Origin: Amphirosellinia nigrospora
Lineage: Eukaryota; Ascomycota; Sordariomycetes; Xylariales; Xylariaceae
Assembly: GCA_004123355.1 (NCBI GenBank)
Contig: SCHM01000004.1
Coordinates: 682,001-746,000 of the forward strand
Length of the DNA stretch: 64,000 nucleotides
Direction: 5' to 3'
Each line of letters starts with the position of its first letter. Position 1 is the stretch's first letter. A program made the position numbers and the translations under genes. The notes under the pieces are model-generated. The model was not told where the DNA came from, ran no database searches, and saw only the letters and a program-made list of their open reading frames with translations. Positions 12,099 through 23,594 of this stretch are shown here, piece by piece.

Positions 12099-13413
12099 CT
12101 AGAATGCTCGCAGGGGCAAGATATGCTGCACCATGGCCTCCCGACGACAGAGCGGGCACTCAGGCTTCTCGCGAACCCAGTCGCCGATGCAAGCCCAGCA
12201 GAAGACGTGTCCGCACTGCGTCGCCGCGGGGTCCTTGAGCTCCTCCAGACACAGGGTGCACTTGCGCTGCTGCGCGCCCTTGATCCAGCGCATGGCGTCT
12301 TCGTTGGCGAGATCGTAGCGCACGCCGGCGTCTCCTCCTCCTCCTCCCCTCCTCCTCCTCCTCCGGATTGTTTAGGTGGCGGCGGCGGCGTATGCGTGAC
12401 GGCGGAGATGTTCACCCGCGTCGCCTGGCTCTGCCCCGCGCTCGTGCCGGGCGTGCCCATCTCCGTGAGCAGGATCGCGTTGTTGGCGCTGTACGCGTGC
12501 TCGTCCAGCGAGACGTCGACGCTGCCTCCTCCTCCCCCGCCGTCCGCTCGCGCGACGGGCCTGGTTGCAGAGATGTCGAGAAGGACTCGACGGCCGAGCG
12601 GAGGTGGAGGTACGTCTGCACGCTCATCTGCACCACGAGAAGGACGCCGAGCAGCTCGTACCCGGCGCGGTCGGCGGACGGTTCGGCATCGCCCGGACCC
12701 CTGCCGGCGTCCGCGATGTGAAGATGTAGCGCAGGCCCGTGAGCCGTTTGGCGAGCTCGTAGTAGGACCCGCTGAAGTAGAAGAGCGCCAGACTTACGGC
12801 GTGCACGGGCGCGGGCGACGTGAGGGTCGAGAGGTTGGCCAGGAGGTAGGTTTGTACTTTATATGACCACCTCTGCGTCGGCGGTAGACTCCCGCCCTTC
12901 TGACTGCTCTTCTCATCTGCGGGGAGGACGACGACTGCGCGCGCGCCTCGGCACGCGCTAGGCTCCGCTGTAGCCGTGCGCGGATCCGCGATCGCAGCGC
13001 CGGCAGTAGCTTCGCGAGCCCGTACGGGAGCAGGATGCTCCCCGCGATGTACGCGGCGCGCCGCTGGATGGAGGGAGGCGCCGTCCCTGGCCCGGCGGAT
13101 GCCTCGACGACGTCGGGTGAGGAGGAGGCGCCGCCTCTACCTGCACCAGGCCGCAGTACTCCTCCCCCAGCGTGCGGTTGCCTATCAGGGTCGTGAGGCA
13201 GAGGTAGAGGAGGTCGGCGAGCGTGCGCGACTCGGCCGACCACGCGTGCGCGGACCGCGCGCCCAGGAGGCGCCGGTGCAGGTCCGTGAGCTGGTTGGTG
13301 AGGAGGCCCTGGAAGTAGGCGTCTTTCTGGTGCGCGCGGATTATGTCGGGCGCGAAGGCGTATGGGTATGGTGGGCTGGCGAGGGAGGAGGAGGAGGGAG
13401 ATGGGGTGGCCAT
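12099..13413 (-). CDS. pex10: PEX10, peroxisomal RING-finger E3 ligase, broken by about five frameshifts
   Basis: Peroxisome-membrane RING peroxin, part of the PEX2-PEX10-PEX12 complex that ubiquitinates the receptor PEX5. The N-terminus shows DIIRAHQKDAYFQG and GNRTLGEEYCGLVQVE. Next come a membrane segment (AAYIAGSILLPYGLAKLLPA), a second hydrophobic stretch (HAVSLALFYFSGSYYELAKR), GYELLGVLLVVQMSVQTYLH, and a C-terminal C3HC4 RING (CTLC, CGHVFCWAC, CPLCR) ending at 12099. All the parts are in order, but five frame changes are needed, near 13135, 12905-12945, 12697-12704, 12525-12545 and 12320-12370. Each equals one missing base, and most fall in G/C runs. The intact protein sequence between shifts argues for consensus error rather than decay. 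No intron is needed. Confidence 0.88.
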
Positions 13414-14031
13414 ATTTTAGATTTATTAGTCGCCCGGTTTCGCGGTCACGTTGACATGGTCGGTCGCTGGTAGAAGTAACGGGGTATTCGTGCGTAACGA
13501 AGCACGTGACAACTTTAAACTTGTTGAGTGCGTCTTAATGAAAGGAAATAAATCGTGAGCATTAATTGTTGAAGTAGTATAGACCGTGGTCAAGTCCGAT
13601 ATGTTTAAATGAAGCTTGTTTGAAGAGCAGCCGGAACTTGCACCTCGGCTCAAACAAGCATCCCAGATAACTAGTCCGGTACCCACATATGCATGTCTTG
13701 CAATCCCGTTTTATCCCGGGCCCCGGCCCAAGCAGCACTGCACTTATGTACCCTAATTGTACTAACACCAAACTATAATTATTTGCTGGATGCTTGATAT
13801 AAGAGAACTTTTGAAAAACAGAAAAACAATTCCTACTTCAAATCGTAACACAGGTTCAACTAGATGAGTACTGGAATTTTCCATTTAGATGTTCTTGGTT
13901 TTCCTAGAAAAAGCAGCAGAGGTGGTCTAAAGTGGTTGGCCCTTGGGCTAGAACGAGTATGCTCAAGCTACTCTATATATTGATGATAATATTTAGAAAT
14001 ATTCAAGCCTTCCTTACTGTTTTATCACAGT
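13414..14031. other. Intergenic region
   Basis: Promoter side of PEX10 and 3' side of the HET pseudogene. It becomes AT-richer past 13750. No gene is supported. Confidence 0.45.
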
Positions 14032-15110
14032 TCATTTATTTATAATAAGCAGCCTTAGTTTCAACTCATTCATATTTTTGTCGCCCTCCTGCTCATGCTC
14101 TGCCACTACCAGTTGATACCCAATTCTTTGAAAGGTCGGTGGTGTGATTGCGGAATGATCAGAAGGGTCAACACGCTTAAAAAGTAAACAGTGAAGTCCG
14201 AAAATTGATCTATCGTCTTGACTTCGACTCTGACAGCCCAGCCATCCTAGCGGTATGAGTAATATCTCTGTCTCCTTCATGATGAAAAGTATCGATGTTC
14301 TTCGTCCAGAAGCAACAAATGACTTCAGGTCCCACCAAAATCCGAGTATGAAGCTAACACCATCTTCAGAAAACGATAGGTTTCTATCGTCAGCGATGGA
14401 GTCTGCATACGGCCGTAACTTGATCACTTTCATTGAAATCCGGCCCCTAGAACTTTACCAAAGCTTCTACTCGGATACTCAAGGTCTATGTGAGTATTCT
14501 CAACGACTACGAGTTCGTTTTCTTTACGGAATCCCCGCTGGTAGCGTATACGCCCATCTGGCGATGCCCAAGACCATGACGGGGCGCGGTACTTCGCTGG
14601 GTGTATTCCTGGACCTTGACAGCACCAGCAAAGTCCACCAATGATATTACTCGACCAAATCCGTGCTGATTCTTGCGCCCAGTCATTAAAATCATCTTGA
14701 ACAATACAAAGGCGATTGATCCAGAGGAACTGAATCTCGAGTCAGTGCGTTAACCAGACAGCATCTTAGAAGCCTAAGTGAGCTCTTCTGTTCATATCGC
14801 AGCTTTCAACTTATGAAGGCTGTGCGATGTGAGTGTCGTTGGCACTATGCGACCCCAACAGTGGCCAAGGACTGCATATCTATTTTGCTCCATACCAGGG
14901 CAATGTAAGCGAACTTAGCTCCCGAAATCAGTGATTTCCAAAAGCCTGGTAGGTATAAAATTTACTTGTGGCAGCGTGTGCTCGTGCTTCTCGGTGAATT
15001 CTTCAATTCAGCCTCTAATCCTCTCCAAAGCCGATGGTGAAAGCGGGACCGTTCGTCTTTGAATGATATACTTGAGGTGGCTTTCTCCTGTATAAGCAAT
15101 GAGCCTTTCG
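14032..15110 (-). pseudogene. HET-domain (heterokaryon incompatibility) pseudogene
   Basis: HET-domain proteins trigger incompatibility cell death when unlike hyphae fuse. Reading the minus strand and changing frame, the family landmarks appear in order: SPSALERIRG then stop then IEEFTEKH; PTRLLEITD; NRYAVLGHCWG; DAVWLTH then stop then LEIQFLWINRLCIVQDD; NDWAQESARIW; YRAPSWSWASPDG; and a C-terminal stretch containing IGYQLVV. The region that normally lies between the ARIW block and the SWSWAS block is largely missing, so there is also an internal deletion. The stop in IRG*IEE replaces an expected Trp (TGG to TGA), the G-to-A change RIP makes. At least one further frameshift lies near 14440. 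This is a dead gene. Confidence 0.8.
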
Positions 15111-16997
15111 AATTCATGTAAAAAAAAATACGACTTCATCATATCCACCACCATGAAGGGAAAACCTAACACCCCTGATAGATAATGTCACACGGACCCT
15201 GGCCAGTGCGCAATACAGTGCCACACAGGGTCCCACACGGAGTTCGCAAGATACTACCCTGCGAGGCTATAGGAGTCGTACGAGGTTATCGTGAGTCTCA
15301 GAAGCATATATCGAGCTGAACTCGAACCCGAAACACTCGCCTCACCGGCTACAGAGGTCTTACCTTTCGGTCCCGTGAAGAAGGGAAAGGAAAGGAAAGG
15401 AAGGAGGATTTGAGCATAAAAGGGCTCGAATTCTCCCCTCGAGGGAAAAGGAAACCTAGATCTATATGGCCCCTTTGGCACCATAGTCGTTTATTACTCA
15501 AATTGAACCTATTCCAAGCCCTCAATTAGAGCCCTTGTGACAGATAACCCTATCCTTTTCCAACCCGAGAATTTGAAAACCGTTTGCGCCATCTCTGCTA
15601 CTTAGCCATAGCGTATAGCCAGGTATTTGAGGAACATATCCTATCATCCTCTGGCGTCCGAATCCTTGTAAAAATGTATCTATACTATTTTAGATCAAAT
15701 AGCATAGCTCGCATGATTTTGCACTGATCTTAGGCTACTTAGAGAGTCATGGTGTGGTATGCGACGGTTTAGGTTTTGGCGAAGGCTGCAATCTAGCGGT
15801 AAATAAAAAAATCAGAATGGCCCAAGTACGTGCTATCATAGAATTCGAATTCGTAGTGGCCTAGTGTTCTAGTGAGGGTGCTAAAGTCAAGGGTTGAACA
15901 GAGCGGAATTCTTCATTCTATATCAACTCTCTATCAATTTCGTGCTGTTAGAGTTTTTCTTACTATTGGCGTGGGATCGTGTGGATGACTATATCTGAGC
16001 TTAGTTAGACAAGTATATGGCTACCAGGAACCTCCATAGGTAAAGCTATGCTGCGAGCTACGAACACTCTTCACTACAGGGCCCAATAACCATGTATATG
16101 TTAGACTCCGTCCCTCAAGTACTACCATACTTTGGAATTCTTTCGCAGGGTGTCCGCACATTCGAGAATTCTCTCCTGTCTCTGAGCGGGCAATTCTCGA
16201 AGTCGGCTGAATAGCTTCATCTCCTGTCACACGGACCACCCTAGGGCCAGCGACAAGACCTAGCCACAGAAGCCACATAGATTCCTGGAAACTGTTGGAA
16301 GGTCCTGGAAAGACCGGTATCGCTCCGAGGCATTATCGTGGGCTGAGACATAATATATTTGTATACTCGTATTGGTTGAAATAGCCTCAACCCCTCTCGA
16401 GAGTCAGGCTTTCGGAAGCCTGCGAGGAGGCAGAGGACCTGGGAATTCGTCTATAAATTGAGGGCATGGGCGAGGTTACATTGAAGTCAGAATTAGGAAA
16501 CCAGAGCCCCTAGAGATCCCAAAGAGATTATTAGCTGAATTGAACTCTATATTCCAAGCACCTGAGCACAGACCCTTGTCACAAACGCATCTCCCTAAGT
16601 CCAGCTCTCGAATTAATCTAGTGTGATGATTTGTGTGATTAAGCCGTGAAGAAATGGTGATACAAACCATAAGCCGATATTTAAGACTTTGAGTACAACA
16701 AACTAACCGCTACTGTGTTACATTATGTCTTACAAGATTATAGCCAGAAGGGACGTAGCCTACATGCATACATCCATGACACACCACATTATAGTTCCTT
16801 GTTGTGGGCTTTGACCAACCATTATACTAATTCATACCGTATACATCAATCAGTTAGATAAATAAAAGGGCTTCGCCCCCCTAATATTCAGATTGTTCAA
16901 AATCAATGATCAATCTTTTGGTCCTTACATATCCTTCTGATCTATTAAAGCCTATTACCCTTTATCCAACCTATATCTACAATCTCACTTCCGAACA
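15111..16997. other. Intergenic region with no supported gene
   Basis: About 1.9 kb. It holds a purine-rich run of GGAAA units near 15378-15405 and a small palindrome around 15840 (GAATTCGAATTC). A short hairpin (CAGGCTT/AAGCCTG) lies near 16407-16424. The 85-codon ORF on the minus strand at 16021-16278 shows no recognisable domain. Confidence 0.45.
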
Positions 16998-17321
16998 ATG
17001 ACGGACAGGGTCGAAGTCATCATTGACCCGAGAGAGAAAAGCATTGAAGGCCACGAGTACAGTTGCGTACTTTACTTCAAAGGCAAAGTGATTTGGAAGA
17101 CTCCGAATTGTCACGAAAACACGCTCCATATCGCAGAAGCCCTTCACCAAGCGGATTGGCGATTTTCCCTATTCCTCAATCGAAAAAACCACTCGGTGGA
17201 AGGCCACATTTGCTCCATCACCATCAAGCGCGGTGGTACCACTTATTTGGACAAACTCCACACTCACGACAGCATGACAGGACTGCGTGACGCAGTCCAA
17301 AAAGCTCTCGACAATGAGTAG
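16998..17321 (+). CDS. Small protein with an internal duplication, unknown function
   Basis: A 107-residue intronless ORF with balanced composition and no signal peptide or membrane segment. Its two halves look like copies of one ~46-residue unit. Unit 1 starts near residue 15 (SIEGHEYSCVLYFKGK) and unit 2 near residue 64 (SVEGHICSITIKRGG). Each is followed by a short K/D-rich turn, a His-containing stretch and an amphipathic helix (LHIAEALHQA versus MTGLRDAVQKAL). That pattern suggests two small alpha/beta units packed together. The start codon lies just after a C/T-rich stretch (ccaacctatatctacaatctc), as expected for a fungal leader. I do not recognise the family. It lies between decayed HET and NLR genes, so an accessory role is possible. 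Confidence 0.55.
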   Translation: MTDRVEVIIDPREKSIEGHEYSCVLYFKGKVIWKTPNCHENTLHIAEALHQADWRFSLFLNRKNHSVEGHICSITIKRGGTTYLDKLHTHDSMTGLRDAVQKALDNE

Positions 17322-17642
17322 TCCTGCATGAAATGTAATATAGCTCTCGTTTAATCATGTTGAAACACATGCCCTCCAAAAGATCTTCTCATGACCGCCC
17401 CAGCACCTCCATCTTCTCCTATACATCAACAGTGCAACACAGAGTATCATACTCGAAAACATCATCTCAATGCATCTAGGCTAACCCGGCTACAGTCTGC
17501 ACGATATTTCCACTGGGGCATGGGATCATGCGATTTTATCACTATGCGTTACAAACCAACAGGCCGGCCGGCCGATTATACCAACCCAGGGAAGTGAAGG
17601 CCAGTCCGTAGCGGATAGCTTGACGTACCACTTGAATTAATA

Positions 17643-17707
17643 GACTCGATGCGATCTCTCATCGAGTCCATTGAGCCCAGAACTTGGCAAGGTATTTTGC
17701 CAAGTTC
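17643..17707. repeat. Two perfect hairpins side by side
   Basis: Hairpin 1 has 9-bp arms, GACTCGATG at 17643-17651 and CATCGAGTC at 17660-17668, with an 8-base loop. Hairpin 2 has 11-bp arms, GAACTTGGCAA at 17680-17690 and TTGCCAAGTTC at 17697-17707, with a 6-base loop. All stems are perfect. They lie in noncoding DNA about 320 bp past the end of the small two-repeat gene. The function is not known. Confidence 0.8.
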
Positions 17708-18569
17708 ATTGATCCAACATCATGGGTGAGGAAGGATAGGATATACAACATGGCATTTTGTCTGTATCTTTTCGTCACTCTTTTAGTTTCACTCTTTAGC
17801 TATCAATCTAAGACCATTTCTTGGAAACAGTCAGAGCTCCCTAAGCCTCTTGAACGCGCACACCAAATCCAAAATAGCCAGCTCAACCTTTGAGTTATTT
17901 GATAGTGTTGTTTAGAATCTGTACATCAATTGCCTTTTCTTAGCCTGGTTACCTTGTTATTCCGCTATTGCACTAGGTACCTAGTAGTGATGTAACCGCT
18001 AGGTCGCAATCACCAGTTGAAGAGAGCCTACGCGCGCAGTCTGGTGACGGCTACTGCCGCAGCTATCGAGATGTCCAACTTGCTGCAGCCTTAATTTCGG
18101 GCCGCAGCGAAGTGGCTGTATCTTCGTGTTCCTACGTTATTGGTTCCTTTCTAGGCGAGCTGTCCTGTTCTTTTCTCTCCTGGTACTGTTGTAGAGCCGC
18201 GGACATTAACACGGGTAGTGCCTCGGTGGACTAGCCGATAATTAATTCGAAATTTTCAGGTGGTAGTGGTGGCGGTATGCAGGATGTATAGTGTCAATAA
18301 ATCTCTAGGCTAACTCAGCTGTCGGCACAATAGTGGCGGTGTTGGATGCGCTTCTTTGCTCGAAGGGCTAGAATACAACCTAATGTAGGCTGTGAAATGC
18401 TATAAGGGAAGGCTTCTAAAAGCTACAGTTGAGTTTAAGGGATTTTGTACCCCCACGAGTTATCAACGTAGAACGGTAGGATAAAGTCAAGAACTTGCAT
18501 AATATAAATAATTTAAAATAAAAGTTCTATATATATAAGATAAATATATTATAATCTTATATATAGTAA
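17708..18569. other. Intergenic region, AT-rich at its right end
   Basis: No gene is supported; the 69-codon ORF at 17684 is not convincing. Bases 18495-18570 are almost pure A/T and may be RIP-damaged internal sequence of the retroelement fragment that follows. Confidence 0.45.
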
Positions 18570-18641
18570 ATAATCGTTCGGACTATAGTTAAGGCGAGCC
18601 CTAGTTTTCAGGGCTCACTATAAACCAACTTATCCGTGATA
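18570..18641 (-). mobile_element. Retroelement end fragment, probably LTR, RIP-marked
   Basis: Read on the minus strand it begins TATCACGGATAAGTTGG and continues to CTAGGGCTCGCCTTAACTA and TAGTCCGAACGATT. The plus strand at 41923-42090 has the matching pieces TGTCACGGATAAGTGGG, CTAGGGCTCGCCCTAACTA and TAGTCCGAATGATT. Most differences are C/T or G/A, and the TG-to-TA change at the LTR tip fits RIP. The copy here lacks the middle of the other copy. It sits directly downstream of the truncated NLR gene. Confidence 0.55.
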
Positions 18642-18681
18642 CCTAGTTAATAAAAGCGGAACATAACTCTGTTAAGGAAAT

Positions 18682-19923
18682 TTAGAATTTGCCTTCAAGC
18701 TCTTCAAATAGGATAGATCGGCATAAGTCTGGAAATAAAGTAAAGACTAATTGTGGCTGCTGACGGATTGTCTCTAAGAGTAGACTTCGTAGTAAACCTT
18801 CTTGCGGTTTTTGGAGATGGGATCCTGCGTACGAGAAGAAAAAGGAGCCTAGGAGCAAGTTTGAGCCCTTCGCCCAATCTCGTAGCAGTGCAAGGGTTTG
18901 GGTGTGAGTTTGGATGTACTTCATTATCGAAGACTTGCCAGATCCAGCCTTTCCAGAAATCCAGTAGCATCCGGAGCCCCTAAGGAACCAGTCCGCGAGG
19001 TTGCTCCATCTCTGTTGGGTAGGCCCATTGTACGACGTCTTCCATACCCATTGGAACGTCTTTTTGTGTGCTTTCGGTATTCTTGACACCCTGTGTGCGA
19101 TTTCGCGGTAGTGTAAAGCGTCAATTATTTTCCGAGTGCAATCAGGCGGCGCAGTATTTGTTCGGAAATCTGCACCTGTTCCAATATAGGCATCACCTGG
19201 AGTATAGATCGTTACACTCTGTCGCGTATCCGTAGAAGAAACCCCGTTGTCCTGAGAGCTACCAATCATAGTTGACTGGCCAGTACGAGTAGTCAAAATA
19301 GCAGCGATGATCCTACTGAAATGGTTGTCAAGTGATAGTTGTGTTTATGGGAATTGATGGAAAGAACTTGAATAATATCATCTCGGAGATCCTCTGCTAT
19401 CCCTGCCTGTGTCTCTACCTGGCTGTTTAGAACTAAGAGAAGTCTAAGAGTGAGTTCGGAACGGTACTCGGACAGTCTCCGGAATAATCTGTCGATTTCG
19501 CTCCTGATCCAAATTGTACGGAATGCTGCTTTGAGGCTGTGCAGAGTTGACTTGGCCGGGCCGCTTCCACAGACTTTTCTTAGGCAGTCTGTAAGCTCTT
19601 TCGAAATTTGGCTACATTTTCCAACAAGCTCAGATAGTCCCTATAAGTTGAGGTTAATCATAAGGTAATACACGTCGTGCCAAAAGAGGTAGGGGGTCTC
19701 GCCTGCTGTTCAACAGATAATGCCGTGCTGCCAATATCTCAAAACCGATTTTGGAGGCTTGCACTAACGCCGAAAAAGTCCTTAGACAGCGTCTCAAAAT
19801 GGCCAATCTCAGCTGCCTTCCCCATTTCTGTGATTTCGTTTACCGCGCTGTACATAGTGAGGCTGCGAAGTCGAGCAGTTGTGCAGTCGCAGAAGCAATA
19901 GAGAGAACAGTTAAAGGGTCCAT
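18682..19923 (-). pseudogene. NLR-type NTPase gene (NACHT-like), truncated and frameshifted
   Basis: Fungal NOD-like receptors are STAND NTPases involved in non-self recognition and cell death. The minus strand starts with MDPLTVLSIASATAQLLDF, a typical N-terminal domain found ahead of NACHT modules in fungi. A helical stretch follows (SELVGKCSQISKELTDCLRK, then a long LRLLLVLNS helix). Next comes a linker, and then the NTPase start with Walker A in YWISGKAGSGKSS (within 18682-19296). The frame ends at 18682, soon after LFPDLCRS, before any Walker B or repeat domain. The retroelement fragment at 18570-18641 lies about 40 bp further on. Frame changes are also needed near 19845 and 19300, plus one or two introns. 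Truncation is clear; whether it is fully dead is inferred. Confidence 0.72.
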
Positions 19924-21514
19924 ATCGCCCTTCTGCACTTAGTCTTATTCCCGCGCGGGAGTAAATTCCATAGAACTTGAAGCATTCCAGAGAGTAACAA
20001 TATGATAGGGGTTAGGAAAAATGCCTCGATTCTAGCACTTAAGTAACGATTGCGGAATGCCTTGCGCATGCGCCTGTTGAGGTTGAGTACATTAGTGCTC
20101 ACACCCTTTTAGATAGTGTAGATATACTTGGCGAATTAGGTAGAGACTTGACTGCCTTGACCTAACAGGATGTGGCTGCAGCTGGTTGGAAAGTTTCGCT
20201 TTACCAAGAGCACTGTTGAAAAATGTTCAACCCGGCTAAACTGACTATATTAAGGACAGGACCACAACTGATATCTGCGATTGATCGGAGTCTTTTCCTA
20301 GGATATTTAATAGTTTTAAGCTCATGTTGTCTCTATCTCCTATTTCGACTTTGGGCTTGGGTTATGTCTAGATTAAGCTGCCTCTCTTCACAAGGAGTCG
20401 AAACAACTTGCTTTCCCTCTTCTTTTGTAAATATTTATAAGGTTTCAACTAGCTGTTAATTATTACTTGCCTGCCTTTTTCTCCCTCTGTCACCTTTTCT
20501 GCTGTTATTACTGCAGAGTCATAGAGTCTAAACGTAGAAATGCACTACTTGTCACGATCCTCGCAAGGGGTAGGGTGTAAACATCTGTTGTTGCACAGAG
20601 GACCAGTGAAGTCATCTCCGTGGGCCCTGTATGACTACTTGACTATATACAGAGAGTCTCTTTGTGCTCAGATCCCTGTTTCCTGGCACTACTGGAGGCC
20701 ATATCGATAAAGATTACCTAAGCTATATAAAAATGTCATAAAGAATGGGAATTGGCGCATTCTAACACTGGGAAATGTCGCAGGTTGTTTTAGCCATGCT
20801 TAACAAGAAAGCAACCGTTGTCTCCATATTGTGAACTATCCAATGACATAGGTACTGTGATGTAAATGATTTAAATAATTTATGTGGGCCTCCAAAGCTG
20901 TTCTTTCTGACTCTACCGTTTTGTAAATTTCTTATTTGCCGTGAAAAATGAACCGGTCTATTTTTTCTGCTGATGTGGAATACTCAGCGCACAAGGAGTT
21001 ATAGACAACCTTCTAGTAGACCCACTAAGACAAGGCGAGTGATTGGCAAAAATTGCAAAACATACAACACCAGGGATTCGCTGGTCGTCACCGACCCAAC
21101 TACTAATCTGGCGGTATCTGGCTTAGCTATGGGGAGCGGACGGGACCCGCGTTTTCCAGATCCTATGGTCGTATGTGATGTTTAGGAGTATAAAGTAAAT
21201 ATATATTGCTACTATTGGATATGAATGAGGTTTATCATTAGCGCGATCCGAGCCTCCAGGGATGCTGCGTGACGTACGTCGACCCATAATTAATATTTGT
21301 ATAGATTGACTAAAGATTGAATTGGCTTCTACCTCCATCCAACCTTGAATCCGTGCCGGTGCTGGCCTCACACTCCTTCGAAAACTCTCTTCCTCTTTCA
21401 ACCCCCGCGCAAGACCAGACTACCCGACCACCCGCCTGGTCGCACTCACCAGCACTTCGAATTGGCGAGGTCCGTCGACCGGCCCGATGCGCATTTCAGC
21501 CACGTCGCGAAACC
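19924..21514. other. Intergenic region with no supported gene
   Basis: About 1.6 kb. ORFs at 20223 and 20973 show no recognisable domain. The last 200 bp before 21515 are C-rich with CT runs, consistent with the promoter of the following gene. Confidence 0.45.
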
Positions 21515-22869
21515 ATGGACGGTGACCCGGCAGTCGAGTCGGAGCTCGACTCCTTCAGCCTAACTTTCCCCTTGCCGTACCGCGCGGCCTTCATCGTGGT
21601 CCTGGGTACGTCGACCATCGCAGCTCATGTGGCATTTCCATTTACTAACATAACTCCGTCGTAGCGGTCTGGGGCTGGGCCATCAACCTGCACTACCTCT
21701 ACTTTCTCAAGATCGACGTGCCGGCGCTGATTCGATACCCCGGGCGACCATCACCGCACCACCCGCCGCACCATCGATCCGTGTACCGACTCGCCAGCGT
21801 CGTGTCCTGCATATTCGGCTTCTCCCTGCTCGTCTTCTGGGTCTTTACCCATCGGAACCCCGGTCTCGTGCTGGCATGGGATTGGCTACCGCTCACGTAC
21901 CTCGTCGTTCTGCTCGCCCTGTTCGCCGTCCCCTTCCCGCGCACGACGGGCCTCCCACATGCCGGTCGCGCGCGCCTGCGCTCCATGTTGCGCCGCATAG
22001 CCCTCGGCGGCATCGCGGAGGCGAAGGACGGCAAGTTCGGCGACATCCTGCTCGCGGACGTGTTGACGAGCTACGCCAAGGTGCTTGGCGACCTATACGT
22101 GGCATTATGCATGTTTCTACGGACGGGTGGGTCAGCGACGGCGCGTCCTGACCGCGGCTGTGGCGGCACCGTCGTTGTCCCGGTGATTCTGGCGATCCCC
22201 TCGCTGATCCGACTGCGCCAGTGTCTGATCGAGTACGGGCGCGTGCGCCGGGGGCCGATCAAGGAGTCTACAGGCTGGGGCGGCCAGCACCTCGCCAACG
22301 CGCTCAAGTACTCGACGGCGTTTCCCGTCATCCTGCTCAGCGCGCTGCAGCGCAACTGGGCGCCCGACTCGAGTGTCATCTACCGCCTCTGGGTGGCCGC
22401 CTGCACCGTCAACAGCCTCTACAGCTTCTACTGGGACGTGACCAAGGATTGGGATCTGACTCTGTTCGACGGCGCTCGCGCGCGAAATAACCCCGAGCAC
22501 GCATTTGGGTTACGGCGCACGCTGCGCATCGGGGCTCCGGGTTTATATTATGGTGTCATCGCGCTCGATCTCGTGCTGCGGTGCACGTGGAGTCTAAAGC
22601 TTTCTCCGCACCTGGACCGCATCACCGACTTCGAAAGCTCAATTTTTATCGTCGAACTTCTTGAGGTCCTGCGCCGCTGGATCTGGATCTTCTTCCGCGT
22701 CGAGACCGAGTGGATCCGCAATAACGCTCCCACTGTCGGCCTCGGTATTGACGATATTCTGCTCGGCGATTACCAGGGCAGTAGGTTGAGGACGAGGATT
22801 AGAGAGTACTACGTCCGTACCCGGCACCTGGTCTTAAGAGAATCTGATGGGTGGTCTTTATTTGGCTAG
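21515..22869 (+). CDS. erd1: ERD1-like EXS-domain membrane protein
   Basis: Multi-pass Golgi membrane protein of the EXS family, related to yeast Erd1, which supports ER-protein retention, Golgi glycosylation and phosphate recycling. Two exons, 21515-21605 and 21665-22869, join in frame (VVL|AVWGWAINLHYLYFL) to give 431 residues with no frameshift. Several hydrophobic spans are visible (FIVVLAVWGWAINL, SVVSCIFGFSLLVFWVF, WLPLTYLVVLLALFAV, PVILAIPSLI). EXS hallmarks follow: QCLIEYGRVRRG, NALKYSTAFPVILLSAL, YSFYWDVTKDWDL, ELLEVLRRWIWIFFRVETEW. The gene is much more GC-rich than its flanks. The start codon follows a C-rich leader and is well placed before the first span. Confidence 0.92.
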
Positions 22870-23594
22870 ACCTGATTCTGGTCCTGGCCATGACGTTAGT
22901 AGTTGTTACTTTGTACGCATATCATGAGGAGGCAGGTTTAGAAAGGCTTCGAGAGGTCAAGTGATTATATAGGCGTTCTTGATTGCATTTATTGGGCGTT
23001 TGTATAGATGTGACCGCCATACTAGATAATACCATGTGGAAGTAATATAAACCAATACAGACATAGTCAGGGCCTACGATTTGCACTCTTGTCATAGGTT
23101 TGAATCTCAATATGTTCATTTGTGTGAACTGTATACAAGCACAATCCAGCCTTTTGGTATCTAATACGCCGCCTTAACCCCGTCCAATGAAAACCGTGAC
23201 AGTGCCTTTCGTGACGCCCCCTTGGCATAGGACTGATACTCCTCTAGTCCCTTACTGTAAAGATTGTAAAGGTCTTATGTTCATCTGATTGCGTGTCTCA
23301 TTAATCCTCGATCATATCGAGCTTCCAAATCCTCAACTCAATTGCACGGTCTGCACTTCCTATATATTACTTGGAAGGTACCCGGAGAGAAACCAGCTCG
23401 TACCGGGCAAGTAATGCAATTCCTTGGTAATAGTGCCAAACAACACAGTAGTTCGAAGTCGCCCTCGCTCAAGTGCGGCGAAGGTATACAACCCTAGTAC
23501 TGTATCAGAGTATCTGAGACTTTCGCTTTATACTCGTAACAGCCTACCGCATCGTGTTCGCCATCTTTTCCTAATTCGGCGGGTCTTTTCTTCT
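22870..23594. other. Intergenic region between convergent genes
   Basis: The ERD1-like gene and the mannosyltransferase converge here. I see no gene; expect two 3' UTRs. Confidence 0.45.

Noticed and set aside
11964-12866. 300-codon plus-strand ORF
   Set aside because: Antisense to PEX10; long only because the region is GC-rich.
14255-14644. 129-codon plus-strand ORF
   Set aside because: It is antisense to the HET pseudogene, whose family motifs on the minus strand explain the open frame.
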